Shown here piece after piece: positions 1 to 7,622 of a stretch of DNA of 26,317 bases. Position 1 is the first letter of the stretch. Each line of letters begins with the position of its first letter. A program made the translations under genes and the position numbers. The notes beneath the pieces were generated by a model that was not told the DNA's origin, made no database searches, and saw only the letters and a program-made list of their open reading frames with translations. Origin of the DNA: an uncultured Lachnospiraceae bacterium (GTDB lineage Bacteria; Bacillota; Clostridia; Lachnospirales; Lachnospiraceae); the NCBI GenBank assembly GCA_910578825.1, contig CAJTSB010000034.1, forward strand, positions 1-26,317. Direction: 5' to 3'.

Positions 1-1
1 T

Positions 2-1087
2 AAATATCCTGAAATAAAACAATCTGCACTAAATTCTAATAATTTGTATATAAAAGGCTTAAGTAATTATTGGGAAATACATGTCAATATGCATCATGGT
101 ATTTTTGATTTTCAAAAATTATTTAATTTAGCATGTGATCTTCAAGAAGAAATAGAAACTATAATTGCTGATTTCCCTTATGATGGACTACATTTAATGA
201 GACGTCTGTATTTTGATTTATTCCGATTATATTTTTTAGAAGGAATTTTTCAACCGGAAAAATTAAAACTGTTTATAGGTAGTAATAGTAAGATATTCAG
301 AATACTAAAAAATAAGCTGGAAGAATTTGAAGCATATTATATAAAATTTGCAGTTGGGTTGATGTTAGGACAAGATATTTTGTTTTCCTTAGCATTTGAA
401 AAAATAGGTTTAGACTTAGAAAAATATAATTTTCTATTTGAAAATCGTCTTGAAATCGAGCACTCGAAAACATTTGATTTTAGAGTGATTGCAAAAGAAA
501 CTATTCGTATTTATTTAAAAGCTATAGAAATGTTTGATAAAATAGGGGACAAGACAGCTATATTTGTAAAATATCATATGTACAATATTAAACTTGTGTC
601 GATTGATGATGAAAATTTTTCTGAATGTGAGCGTTTTTATGAGGATTACATGGCATTTGCAACTAGAGAAAATATACTGGAATATCAAGCATATGCGGAA
701 ACCTTTAAATTGAAAATGTCTTTAATTCAGTTAAGTTCACCTGCCATTATTGAATCTTATGGCAATGACCAATATGAGGAACTCAAGAACACAATACAGC
801 AGAAATTAGAATTAGCTCAAAAGTATGAAGAATTGGCAAATCCGGACTCAGGAAATCAATATGCACAATTACGATTGAATTTGTATTCAGTGTTATTTTC
901 ATTTTTTATAAAAAAAATATCTATACAAAAGTTTGAAAAAAAAATCAAAAACATAAAAAGGAAGGCACAGGAAAGAAAATACAATCGAGAACTCAAAATA
1001 ATAAAGTACATTGAAAAATATAATTATAAACTTAGTCCAGAGAATGTTAGAATAATTTTTACCTTTTACCCAATTGTTCCACAGTAG
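2..1087 (+). CDS. Unrecognised alpha-helical protein, 3' part only
   Basis: The reading frame is open from the window edge (base 2), so the start lies upstream; the first in-frame start-like codon, TTG at 44, has no convincing ribosome binding site. About 361 residues are visible. They are rich in Leu, Ile, Glu, Lys, Phe and Tyr, and look wholly alpha-helical, like a TPR-type or helical-repeat C-terminal region, with a lysine-rich stretch near the end. I see no signal peptide, membrane segment or catalytic motif, and I do not recognise the family. The gene is far more AT-rich than genes after position 3300 and converges on the acetyltransferase gene, which suggests recently acquired DNA. It could be the C-terminal half of a regulator or defence-type NTPase whose diagnostic domain is outside the window; that is only a guess. 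Confidence 0.6.
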   Translation, partial: KYPEIKQSALNSNNLYIKGLSNYWEIHVNMHHGIFDFQKLFNLACDLQEEIETIIADFPYDGLHLMRRLYFDLFRLYFLEGIFQPEKLKLFIGSNSKIFRILKNKLEEFEAYYIKFAVGLMLGQDILFSLAFEKIGLDLEKYNFLFENRLEIEHSKTFDFRVIAKETIRIYLKAIEMFDKIGDKTAIFVKYHMYNIKLVSIDDENFSECERFYEDYMAFATRENILEYQAYAETFKLKMSLIQLSSPAIIESYGNDQYEELKNTIQQKLELAQKYEELANPDSGNQYAQLRLNLYSVLFSFFIKKISIQKFEKKIKNIKRKAQERKYNRELKIIKYIEKYNYKLSPENVRIIFTFYPIVPQ

Positions 1088-1251
1088 AATAAGAGGGTGT
1101 AATTGGTTTTGTGTCTTTGAAATTTTATTCCCACTAATTTCCAGCATTTACAAGGCTTAGTGGTGCTGCCCGCACCCGGCCTCTGGAATAAGGCAAAAAG
1201 CCATAGACACAAATTCAATACGCTACCTAGAATATAAATGAACCGTAAAGT
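1088..1251. other. Structured convergent intergenic region with nested inverted repeats
   Basis: This short spacer lies between two convergent AT-rich genes and is itself locally GC-rich. It holds several inverted repeats. TTTGTGTCTTTG at 1108-1119 is matched 11 of 12 by the reverse complement of 1202-1213. CCACTAA at 1131-1137 pairs with TTAGTGG at 1157-1163. TTCCAG at 1139-1144 pairs with CTGGAA at 1183-1188. GGTGC and GCACC form a small hairpin at 1162-1176. The outer pair would delimit an element of about 105 bp. It could be a bidirectional terminator, a small RNA, an attachment site or a MITE-like remnant. Confidence 0.35.
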
Positions 1252-1259
1252 TCATTTAT
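1234..1259 (-). terminator. Stem-loop spanning the acetyltransferase stop codon
   Basis: ATAAATGAAC and GTTCATTTAT form a perfect 10-bp stem around a 6-nt loop. The TGA stop of the acetyltransferase gene (1254-1252) lies inside the stem. There is no clean U-tract, so this is an AT-rich hairpin that may end or protect the transcript rather than a textbook terminator. Confidence 0.35.
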
Positions 1260-1866
1260 CCCACCAGTTTACATCAAATTTTTCTTTTTTATAGTAAAAT
1301 TGTTTATCATCCTCTGTAATTCTTTTAATAATTTTTGCGGGATTTCCAACACAGACAACATTATCTGGAATATCTTGTATTACAATGCTACCTGATCCAA
1401 TGACAACATTATTTCCTATAGAAACTCCTGGATTAATGACAACATTTGTTCCAATCCAGACGCTATTTCCGATTTTAATTGGTTTTCCATATTCCCATCC
1501 CGAGTTCCTTGATTCAGAATGTATCGGATGACCCGCAGTAGTTACAATTACACTTGGAGCTAACATAACATTTTTTCCAATAGTTATTTTGTTTATATCC
1601 AACAGAATGCAATTATAGTTTGCAAAAAAATTTTCTCCAACCTCAATGTTATAACCATAATCACAATAAAATGGAGGATGTATAACGCATTTTTCCCCTT
1701 GTTTTCCTAATATTTTATGTAACAAATTTGTTCTTTTTCTAATTTCTGAAGGTGAAGAAGCATTATACTTTTTTATTAGTTTACGAACTCTCATTCTTTC
1801 TCTAGAAAGTAATTTGTCATCAGCTTGGTAGGGATATCCCCCTAACATCCGTTCTTTTTGATTCAT
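1252..1866 (-). CDS. Sugar O-acetyltransferase, maltose/galactoside acetyltransferase family
   Basis: This is a left-handed beta-helix (hexapeptide-repeat) acetyltransferase that moves acetyl from acetyl-CoA to a sugar hydroxyl, in the LacA/Maa/NodL group. The N-terminus MNQKERMLGGYPYQ is the typical maltose-acetyltransferase start. Hexapeptide repeats follow from about residue 70 to 190. The catalytic His is in TTAGHP (about residue 113), and the C-terminal part carries IGSGSIVIQDIPDNVV and GNPAKIIK. The start at 1866 is preferred because GAGGA lies 5 nt upstream and it gives the family's usual N-terminus (204 aa). An ATG at 1878 would overlap the upstream stop as ATGA, which shows tight coupling to the SHMT-like gene. 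The true acceptor is unknown; the partner gene suggests a small acquired metabolic unit. Confidence 0.9.
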   Translation of the reverse strand: MNQKERMLGGYPYQADDKLLSRERMRVRKLIKKYNASSPSEIRKRTNLLHKILGKQGEKCVIHPPFYCDYGYNIEVGENFFANYNCILLDINKITIGKNVMLAPSVIVTTAGHPIHSESRNSGWEYGKPIKIGNSVWIGTNVVINPGVSIGNNVVIGSGSIVIQDIPDNVVCVGNPAKIIKRITEDDKQFYYKKEKFDVNWWDK

Positions 1867-1874
1867 ATATATCC

Positions 1875-3047
1875 TCATTCTGTTCGTGTGAGCGGAATTA
1901 ATCCGTTTATAAAAAATTGTACTTTATCTATTAACGTTGAATCAATATCTTTAGCAAAATAAATATCTGCAATCAACAAAGAAAGTTCTTGAATATTATC
2001 AGGATTAATTCCTTGTAAAGTTGCGGCTGATGTACCCATGCGTATTCCCATTCCTAAGTTGTATGGAAGTTTCCTATAATTTACCAATAATCCACACAAT
2101 TCAAGTTTTTTATAAAATTGATATGCATTTTCGTTATTCGAAAAAGTCAACCATAAATGGTGTGTTTGCTCTTTTTCTTTGATTCGGGGAACCACTGGTA
2201 ATTGAAGCTTTAATAAGTTGCGTTCTAAAAGCTTACTGTTATATAACAATAAAAAGGAATACTTTTTAAGTATTTTTTCCTTTTTCAAGATTTCCCCAGC
2301 CAAAATAATGTTTTCAGCATGAAGATTTGAAACATAGTTTGACATTGAGGTTTCTATACAATCCCAATATGGGTTGTCATCTCTGCTACAAACTAATGCT
2401 TTCTGTGGACCTGGAAAATTTTTATGTAATGTGGACATCATTATATTGAAACCCATATCAAATGGAGACATAAAATCCTTTTCTAATATATTAGTCAAAT
2501 ACTGGGAAGCATCAAATATGGTTCCACATGATGGCGGTACGTCAGATATCAGTTCAGTGAAGTCTTCATAGTAAAGTCCTTCACTTCTATCTACAAAAAT
2601 TAAATTTGGTTTTGTTTGTGTTATCAATTCTTTGGTTTTTACAACATCTACACAATAATTATTCATATCAGGAATCATTTCAATGACATGATATCCTAAA
2701 CGTTCTAATATTTGCTTTGTGGCATAATGCCCTCCTGCACATTCGGGTAAAAGAAGTATAGTATCACCAATCTTTCCCAATCCCATAAACAATATAATAT
2801 GGGCATGGAGTCCAGAAAGAAGTCTCATTGATAGATGTTTTACATTTAGTCTTTCACTCCAGCTTTGGTAAATATTCCGAATTTCTAAATTTGTACTTTC
2901 TCTGCCTGAAAATCCTATTTTTGAGTTTTGAACTATTTTTTCAGTTTTTAATTTATCGGATACATATAAACCTTTTAATTCATCGGAAATTTTTATATCA
3001 AACAAAAATGGAAGATTTTCTACAGGATTTAATATTAGTTGAAGCAT
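1875..3047 (-). CDS. Divergent serine hydroxymethyltransferase-like PLP enzyme
   Basis: This is a fold-type I PLP enzyme related to GlyA. Visible family landmarks are NPVENLP near the N-terminus (canonical SEN region), SGLHAHI (SGSxAN region), CAGGH, the Schiff-base Lys in LHKNFPGPQ (about K209), and RMGTSAATLQG matching the RxGTPAxTxRG C-terminal motif. Departures are clear: the usual D-x-A-H motif reads DASQ, so the PLP-contacting His is Gln, and the glycine-rich loop after the Lys is altered. The start at 3047 follows a strong GGGGGAGGA site, giving 390 aa; an upstream ATG at 3146 lacks such a site. The stop overlaps the acetyltransferase start region. True SHMT activity is doubtful; a specialised aldolase or transaldolase role on a beta-hydroxy amino acid is possible. 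Codon use is AT-rich. Confidence 0.8.
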   Translation of the reverse strand: MLQLILNPVENLPFLFDIKISDELKGLYVSDKLKTEKIVQNSKIGFSGRESTNLEIRNIYQSWSERLNVKHLSMRLLSGLHAHIILFMGLGKIGDTILLLPECAGGHYATKQILERLGYHVIEMIPDMNNYCVDVVKTKELITQTKPNLIFVDRSEGLYYEDFTELISDVPPSCGTIFDASQYLTNILEKDFMSPFDMGFNIMMSTLHKNFPGPQKALVCSRDDNPYWDCIETSMSNYVSNLHAENIILAGEILKKEKILKKYSFLLLYNSKLLERNLLKLQLPVVPRIKEKEQTHHLWLTFSNNENAYQFYKKLELCGLLVNYRKLPYNLGMGIRMGTSAATLQGINPDNIQELSLLIADIYFAKDIDSTLIDKVQFFINGLIPLTRTE

Positions 3048-3169
3048 ATATCCTCCCCCGCAATTGTAATAACAAAATGTAGAATAATCACAATTATTAA
3101 ATGCTTTGGTCGTCATAATAACAAATAATATTATATCTTTTGTCATAGTCTATTATTCAAAAATCTGAC

Positions 3170-3188
3170 GGATAACAGTGGATTATCC
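3170..3188. promoter_or_regulatory. Dyad GGATAA-N7-TTATCC, copy 1
   Basis: A perfect 6-bp inverted repeat with a 7-nt spacer, preceded by AC (ACGGATAA). It lies upstream of the likely promoter zone of the SHMT-like gene: a TATAAT is visible on the minus strand in the 3110-3165 region. It looks like an operator half of a pair with the copy 45 bp further upstream. The cognate regulator is not known. Confidence 0.45.
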
Positions 3189-3214
3189 ATTCAATTATTT
3201 CACCAAAAACTAAC

Positions 3215-3233
3215 GGATAACTTTAAATTATCC
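3215..3233. promoter_or_regulatory. Dyad GGATAA-N7-TTATCC, copy 2
   Basis: The second copy has the same arms, the same 7-nt spacer and the same preceding AC, 45 bp from copy 1. The spacer sequences differ between the copies while the arms are kept, which fits repeated protein binding better than a simple sequence duplication. Confidence 0.45.
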
Positions 3234-3308
3234 CCTATTCATCCCATACTCACCAAATTTCTTTCTCATAATACCACACCCCCCTGCCAAATTTCCCCAT
3301 TTTTCCCC

Positions 3309-3329
3309 AATCTTAGCAAAATCTTAGCA
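3309..3329. promoter_or_regulatory. Putative VanR box, downstream copy
   Basis: Two perfect 10-bp direct repeats, AATCTTAGCA at 3309-3318 and 3320-3329, are spaced 11 bp apart. They contain TTAGCAAAATCTTA (3313-3326), which matches the motif upstream of vanR and of vanG at 12 to 13 of 14 bases. Direct repeats at one helical turn are typical of OmpR/PhoB-type regulators such as VanR. The site lies 3' of vanTr, so its function is unclear. Confidence 0.35.
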
Positions 3330-3332
3330 CCC

Positions 3333-4457
3333 CTACTCCCCTTCTGCCACCCGCTCCAGACGTTCCCCCAGGCGACTGACAATCTCATTGCTGATGGTTC
3401 CTGCCCAATGTGCCATCTCCTCTGCCTGAATCTCCAGGTCGCCGGATTTTCCAATCAGCACAGCCTCATCCCCGGCCTCCACAGTCTCAATTTCCGTCAC
3501 GTCCACAAGCATCTGATCCATACAGATTCTACCCGCTACCGGGGCTATCTTTCCGTTGCAGAGCACATAGCCGCAGTTGGACAGTTCTCTGGGAACACCG
3601 TCCGCATAGCCAATGGAGAGCGCGGCAATTTTGCGGTTTCCGTCAGCGCTGTACGTCAGACCATATCCTGCTCCCTCTCCATGATACAGTGTTTTTACGC
3701 TCTCCACTCTCGTTTTCAGGGATAAGACCGGTTTCAGATCCACAGACGCTTTTGTGCGGTCATTTTTGGTGCTGTAAATGCCATACAGGGCAATTCCGGC
3801 TCGTGCATAGTCAAAGCAGCACTCCGAATAATTCAAAATCCCATAGCTCCCCTGTAAATGGCATTTAAAATGGTGAAATCCCTGCCTGTGAAGTTCTTCA
3901 ATGACATACTCGAAATGATGTATTTGCTCGATGGTATAAGACTGCTCCTGCGCAGAGTTTCCATCGGAGACACAGAGATGAGAAAACACCCCTGTCACAT
4001 TGAGATTCGGCAATCGGAAGATTCTTACAATTTCTTCGATATTTTCCCAGCGTTCCCCGATACGGTGCATACCGGTGTCAATTCCGACATGAACCGTGAA
4101 CCTGCGTCCGTCATCCTGCATCTCCTGTGCATAATTTCCATCAATCACGGTCTGTATCAGATCATATGCAATCAAGTCGTCAAACTCGGCAGGGTGCGTA
4201 TATCCTAATACCAGAATTTCCCCCTGAATGCCGGACTGGCGCAATTCGATTCCTTCTGCTGCAGACGCCACGCAAAATGCATCAACGCCTTCGTTTTGCA
4301 ATGCCTGCGCTACCGGCACCGCGCCATGTCCATACGCATTTGCCTTGACTGCTGGCATCAGGGCACAGTAAGGGGGCAGCACCCTGCGAAATTCTTCAAT
4401 ATTGTGTTTTAAATTTTCCATATCAAGCTCAATCCATGCCCTGCCTTTTTTATACAT
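3333..4457 (-). CDS. vanTr: VanT racemase subunit (serine/alanine racemase, VanTr type)
   Basis: This is a fold-type III PLP racemase of the Alr family, equal to the C-terminal domain of VanT. The PLP Lys is in AVKANAYGHG (K38), and the catalytic Tyr is probably in GAGYGLTY. At the place of the Tyr in TISYRVPR of typical Alr, this protein has Asn357 in TISNEIVSRLGERL. An Asn there is the feature linked to L-Ser use in VanTG. It should make D-Ser for the VanG ligase. The ATG at 4457 overlaps the vanTm stop by 8 nt (ATGTATAA), with AGGAG about 8 nt upstream, so this is a genuine translationally coupled start. A housekeeping Alr reading is possible but fits the context less well. At 374 aa, the enzyme is full length. 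Confidence 0.9.
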   Translation of the reverse strand: MYKKGRAWIELDMENLKHNIEEFRRVLPPYCALMPAVKANAYGHGAVPVAQALQNEGVDAFCVASAAEGIELRQSGIQGEILVLGYTHPAEFDDLIAYDLIQTVIDGNYAQEMQDDGRRFTVHVGIDTGMHRIGERWENIEEIVRIFRLPNLNVTGVFSHLCVSDGNSAQEQSYTIEQIHHFEYVIEELHRQGFHHFKCHLQGSYGILNYSECCFDYARAGIALYGIYSTKNDRTKASVDLKPVLSLKTRVESVKTLYHGEGAGYGLTYSADGNRKIAALSIGYADGVPRELSNCGYVLCNGKIAPVAGRICMDQMLVDVTEIETVEAGDEAVLIGKSGDLEIQAEEMAHWAGTISNEIVSRLGERLERVAEGE

Positions 4458-5481
4458 TGCTCCATCTCCTGTAAATCAATTTTATTTCCACTACGATAAG
4501 TGACAATATTACGCTCGCCGCCACCACGGCCAGATAGTGAACCAGGGACTGCTCCACCAGAATTTTTGTCATCTTTAACGCACCTGCCATTCCACGCACA
4601 AGTACAATGCAAAGCGGATGCAGAATATAAATGTACATGGACAGATCACGTGCCATGTCAATTTCCATGCCATCTGAGGCAAGTAACCATTCAAACAGGA
4701 AAAACATCACCGGAATCAAGAGGACGTACATGCTGTTATGTTTCTGCCATTCAAACTGATAGCTTACAAATCCCTCCAGCAGCATTCCGGCAAGCGAAAT
4801 CAGGAATCCGATTTGCGCCTGTTTTCGCTCCATGCGGACTTTTCCATTGGCAATTAGTACACCCATCCACAGAAATATGGGCGCAAAAAATATGCCATTT
4901 CTCGTGTAGGAACTAACTACAAAAATTCCATCATACATTGCCTTTACAAACGGAATCTGGCTAACAAGATGATAATAACTGTCGCCCAACACCCCCCAAA
5001 TATAAAGCACAAAGGTAAGTATGGAAATCGTCGGCGGATTGCAGATTTGCAGTAATCCAACAAGCAGAAGACATCCCAGAATCACGGCTGGCAGATACCA
5101 TAGATGATAAAATGTCCCATCAAAAAAGATTTCTTTCAGCCAGCCGCCTACATCACCTTTCATATTTTGAGAATAGATTTTTAATGGGAAATAAAGCAGC
5201 GTGGAAACTACATAGAGAATGGCAGTCTTCCCGAGAAATTTCCATATTCCCTGCGACCCTCTTCCACTGGCGGACTGCCTGCTTCTCTGGTAAGGAGCCA
5301 GCACGAAAAATCCTGTCACCATCAGGAAAAATGGCACGCCAATCCTCCCAAGGCAATACGTCACAAGAAAATCCGCCGTATCACTAAATGACGCGAGGGG
5401 CGCCGTGTGGATCGCCACAATCAATACCGCGGCAACCAGACGGAAATTGTCAATTGCATCATACGTTTTCCTACATTTCAT
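4450..5481 (-). CDS. vanTm: VanT membrane subunit (VanTm type, acyltransferase-3 fold)
   Basis: This polytopic membrane protein (343 aa, about ten hydrophobic segments) is of the acyltransferase-3 family and matches the N-terminal membrane half of VanT, thought to take up L-Ser. It begins with DNFRLVAAVLIVAIHTAP, the typical first helix with its conserved His, and has FFLMVTGFF soon after. It ends at a basic tail right at the position where the fused VanT would enter its racemase domain. Its ATG overlaps the vanXY stop as ATGA. Split VanT proteins (vanTm plus vanTr) are known from the enterococcal vanL cluster, so this is a second arrangement of that type. Both genes keep good starts, so it is not a recent frameshift. 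Confidence 0.85.
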   Translation of the reverse strand: MKCRKTYDAIDNFRLVAAVLIVAIHTAPLASFSDTADFLVTYCLGRIGVPFFLMVTGFFVLAPYQRSRQSASGRGSQGIWKFLGKTAILYVVSTLLYFPLKIYSQNMKGDVGGWLKEIFFDGTFYHLWYLPAVILGCLLLVGLLQICNPPTISILTFVLYIWGVLGDSYYHLVSQIPFVKAMYDGIFVVSSYTRNGIFFAPIFLWMGVLIANGKVRMERKQAQIGFLISLAGMLLEGFVSYQFEWQKHNSMYVLLIPVMFFLFEWLLASDGMEIDMARDLSMYIYILHPLCIVLVRGMAGALKMTKILVEQSLVHYLAVVAASVILSLIVVEIKLIYRRWSNV

Positions 5482-6374
5482 CTTTCTTTTTCTCCCATCG
5501 TACAGGTGAGGATAAAGCCATCCACATTATTACCGGAAACCTCAACCTTAATATTTCGGCTGCTATCCATCCATGCATCCCATCCATCAATTCTTGTAAT
5601 TTCCCCCTGCGCCCTCAGATAACCAATCTTAATTTCCTTTTTCTGCATATACAAAGACAAAGGATTTTCCAACAAATGAAACTGTTTCAGCCATTCCACA
5701 TACTCTTCAAGCGCCATGTCCTTTTGCTGCATCAGCCGCGCGTGGGGTGCGCCTACATAACGGAAATGCCATGGCTCCGCGCCAATCCCGGTCACATTTT
5801 GTTTTTCTTTTGCATAACGCTCAATAAATCCGAATCCAGCCATTTTCTCCCGAAATTTCTGGCAGATTCCTTCCCGGGGAAATTCTGGACAGATAAAATC
5901 TATTTCCTCCCTGTTTTCTGCAAGGTCAATGGCAAGTCCGGTCTGATGTTCGCTGTGGTCTGGAAACGCCACATATTTTTCAGTAAATTTCCTTCCGTTT
6001 TCTCTAAGGGAATCCTCAAAAATCTGCACCTGCTCTCCTCTGGTACGATACCCGCTGACCCCTACAATTGAGGGCTCCTCCTCTAATACATTTACGTTGC
6101 CCTTTCTGCCTCCACAATTCATCTCCCCTGCCAATGGTTGCCCTGCTTCTGACACTTCCCCTGCCAATGGTTGCCCTGCTCGCACTTTCTGCTGCGTTAC
6201 ATTCATCAACAGCTTTTGCAGCATCTTTGCACTCTCCCGCTCCATGCAAATTTCCGGCTGATTTTCAAACACAGGTCGCAAATCCTGTTCTTTTATCCAA
6301 TGCCGCACCGGATAGTTTCGATTGACTAAAATCAAATTCCCCTGATAAATTTCCTCTCTTTTTAATATCAGCAT
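5478..6374 (-). CDS. vanXY: VanXY-type D,D-dipeptidase/D,D-carboxypeptidase
   Basis: This zinc peptidase of family M15B removes D-Ala-D-Ala and the terminal D-Ala of pentapeptide precursors. Seen motifs are NLILVNRNYPV near the N-terminus, VSGYRT, the zinc ligands in SEHQTGLAIDLAE (H143, D150), and EPWHFRYVG (catalytic E200, zinc ligand H203). There is no signal peptide, as in cytoplasmic VanXY. The start at 6374 (ATG) has GGGAG 8 nt upstream and gives 298 aa; a GTG at 6383 is less likely. Residues about 66-84 contain AGQPLAGE twice in a Gly/Glu-rich insert placed before the SGYRT motif, from a 33-bp tandem repeat. The last ~60 residues extend past the usual catalytic core. The gene follows vanG by 82 nt and couples to vanTm. 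Confidence 0.9.
   Translation of the reverse strand: MLILKREEIYQGNLILVNRNYPVRHWIKEQDLRPVFENQPEICMERESAKMLQKLLMNVTQQKVRAGQPLAGEVSEAGQPLAGEMNCGGRKGNVNVLEEEPSIVGVSGYRTRGEQVQIFEDSLRENGRKFTEKYVAFPDHSEHQTGLAIDLAENREEIDFICPEFPREGICQKFREKMAGFGFIERYAKEKQNVTGIGAEPWHFRYVGAPHARLMQQKDMALEEYVEWLKQFHLLENPLSLYMQKKEIKIGYLRAQGEITRIDGWDAWMDSSRNIKVEVSGNNVDGFILTCTMGEKER
6124..6180. repeat. 33-bp-period tandem repeat within vanXY
   Basis: Identical 24-nt copies at 6124-6147 and 6157-6180 give a period of 33 bp (11 codons). On the coding strand they encode AGQPLAGE twice, separated by VSE. The period keeps the reading frame. This is a recent in-frame duplication in a surface-loop segment and a candidate site for copy-number change. 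Confidence 0.85.
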
Positions 6375-6455
6375 TTCTACCACTCCCGTCCGTTTCCCAA
6401 ATTTTTCACTCTATGCAATCATCCATTTTCAGGACAATATTCGTTGTACTAAATT

Positions 6456-7496
6456 TTACATCTCCAGCAACCTGGACAAAATTTCCGCAAATGAAATTCC
6501 TGCAGCCTTCATCATATTCGGATAACGGCTGTGCGCCGTAAAGCCCGGAATCGTATTTACCTCATTGAAATAAAGCTCTCCCTCCGGCGTAAGAAACATA
6601 TCCACCCTTGCAAAATAACGACATCCGAGTCCCCGGTAAATCCGCACTGCTGCATCTTTGACCTCCTCTGCTTTCTCTTTGGAAATACGTGCCGGAACAT
6701 GAATCATCGAAGATTTCAAGGTGTATTTTTCCGTGTAATCAAAAAATCCATCCGACAGCTCAATCTCGTCTACTTCCCCTACCGTCAATTCTTCATTTCC
6801 CAAAACGGCACATCCCACTTCAAATCCTGCGATCATCTGTTCCAGAATCACATGGGAATCGTATGCAAATGCATGTTCTACGGCATCCTGTAAGCTTTCT
6901 TTTCCATCCACTTTGGTAATTCCAAAGGAAGAACCGGCACGCAAAGGTTTCACAAATAAGGGGTAGCCGAGCTCTTCGCCATACTCTTCTATTTGCTGTG
7001 TGTTGCGGCAACTGGCCTCAGTTATCGTATAAGCGCGCGGAACTTTGACGCCGCATTCTTTTGCCAGACGATGTGCCGTCTCCTTATCCATGCAGATGGC
7101 AGAACTCATCGTATCACAGCCAATGACCGGAATATCCGCCAGCTCCAAGACGCCCTGAACCGTTCCATCTTCTCCATTCTTTCCGTGCAGAATCGGCATT
7201 GCTCCATCCAGAGAAACCCTTTCCACTCCATCTTCCTTCAACAATAATATCCCATGCAGGCTTTTGTCCGGTGAAACCACAACCGGAACACAAACATTTT
7301 CTCCCATCCAATTATCGCCCGGAATATTTGATAACTCTCCCCGATACAGATACCAGCAACCATCTTTGGTAATTCCAATCGGCAGGATTTCATATTTCTC
7401 TCTATCCATATGTGTAATTACCGCATAAGCAGATTGCAGCGATACTTCGTATTCGCTGGATGCTCCTCCAAATAAAATCGCAATTCTTTTTCTCAT
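6456..7496 (-). CDS. vanG: VanG-type D-alanine:D-serine ligase
   Basis: This ATP-grasp ligase joins D-Ala to D-Ser to make the low-affinity vancomycin target. The order of motifs is standard: GGASSEYEVSL at the N-terminus, HGKNGEDGTVQG, KPLRAGSSFGI in the ATP-grasp domain, the omega-loop segment FFDYTEKYTLKSSMIHVPARI in two parts (EKYTL then IHVPARI), and the Mg2+-binding EVNTIPGFTAHSRYP near the C-terminus. The EKYTL...IHxPARI loop is typical of VanC/E/G-type D-Ser ligases and of some Ddl, and unlike the VanA/B D-Lac ligases. Placement between vanRS and vanXY-vanT makes D-Ser the likely second substrate. It has 346 aa, full length. A housekeeping Ddl is the main alternative; context argues strongly against it. 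Confidence 0.9.
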   Translation of the reverse strand: MRKRIAILFGGASSEYEVSLQSAYAVITHMDREKYEILPIGITKDGCWYLYRGELSNIPGDNWMGENVCVPVVVSPDKSLHGILLLKEDGVERVSLDGAMPILHGKNGEDGTVQGVLELADIPVIGCDTMSSAICMDKETAHRLAKECGVKVPRAYTITEASCRNTQQIEEYGEELGYPLFVKPLRAGSSFGITKVDGKESLQDAVEHAFAYDSHVILEQMIAGFEVGCAVLGNEELTVGEVDEIELSDGFFDYTEKYTLKSSMIHVPARISKEKAEEVKDAAVRIYRGLGCRYFARVDMFLTPEGELYFNEVNTIPGFTAHSRYPNMMKAAGISFAEILSRLLEM

Positions 7497-7622
7497 AATT
7501 TTATCTCCTCTTCTTTTTCTTCAGCATACAGAATACAAATGACATACCGGTGACTTTTTTATGACACATTTGTCACAAAGTTCTGCAACACAATTTTGTA
7601 TTATCGCAAATTGCAGCGCAGC

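Noticed and set aside
3410..3868. Plus-strand open frame of 152 codons
   Set aside because: It is a shadow of vanTr on the other strand, with Arg/Pro/Ser-rich low-quality composition.
3333..4457. Housekeeping alanine racemase
   Set aside because: Asn357 in TISNEI, the coupled membrane gene and the van context fit VanT serine racemase better, though some Ala activity is likely.
4450..4457. Frameshift that broke a fused vanT
   Set aside because: The racemase has its own ATG and a well-spaced AGGAG at the domain boundary, so a designed two-gene layout is more likely.
5388..6071. Long plus-strand open frame of 227 codons
   Set aside because: It is antisense to vanTm and vanXY, which have clear motifs, good starts and coupling; the frame lacks a ribosome site and a recognisable product.
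6456..7496. Housekeeping D-Ala-D-Ala ligase
   Set aside because: The EKYTL...IHVPARI loop and location between vanS and vanXY favour the D-Ser ligase.
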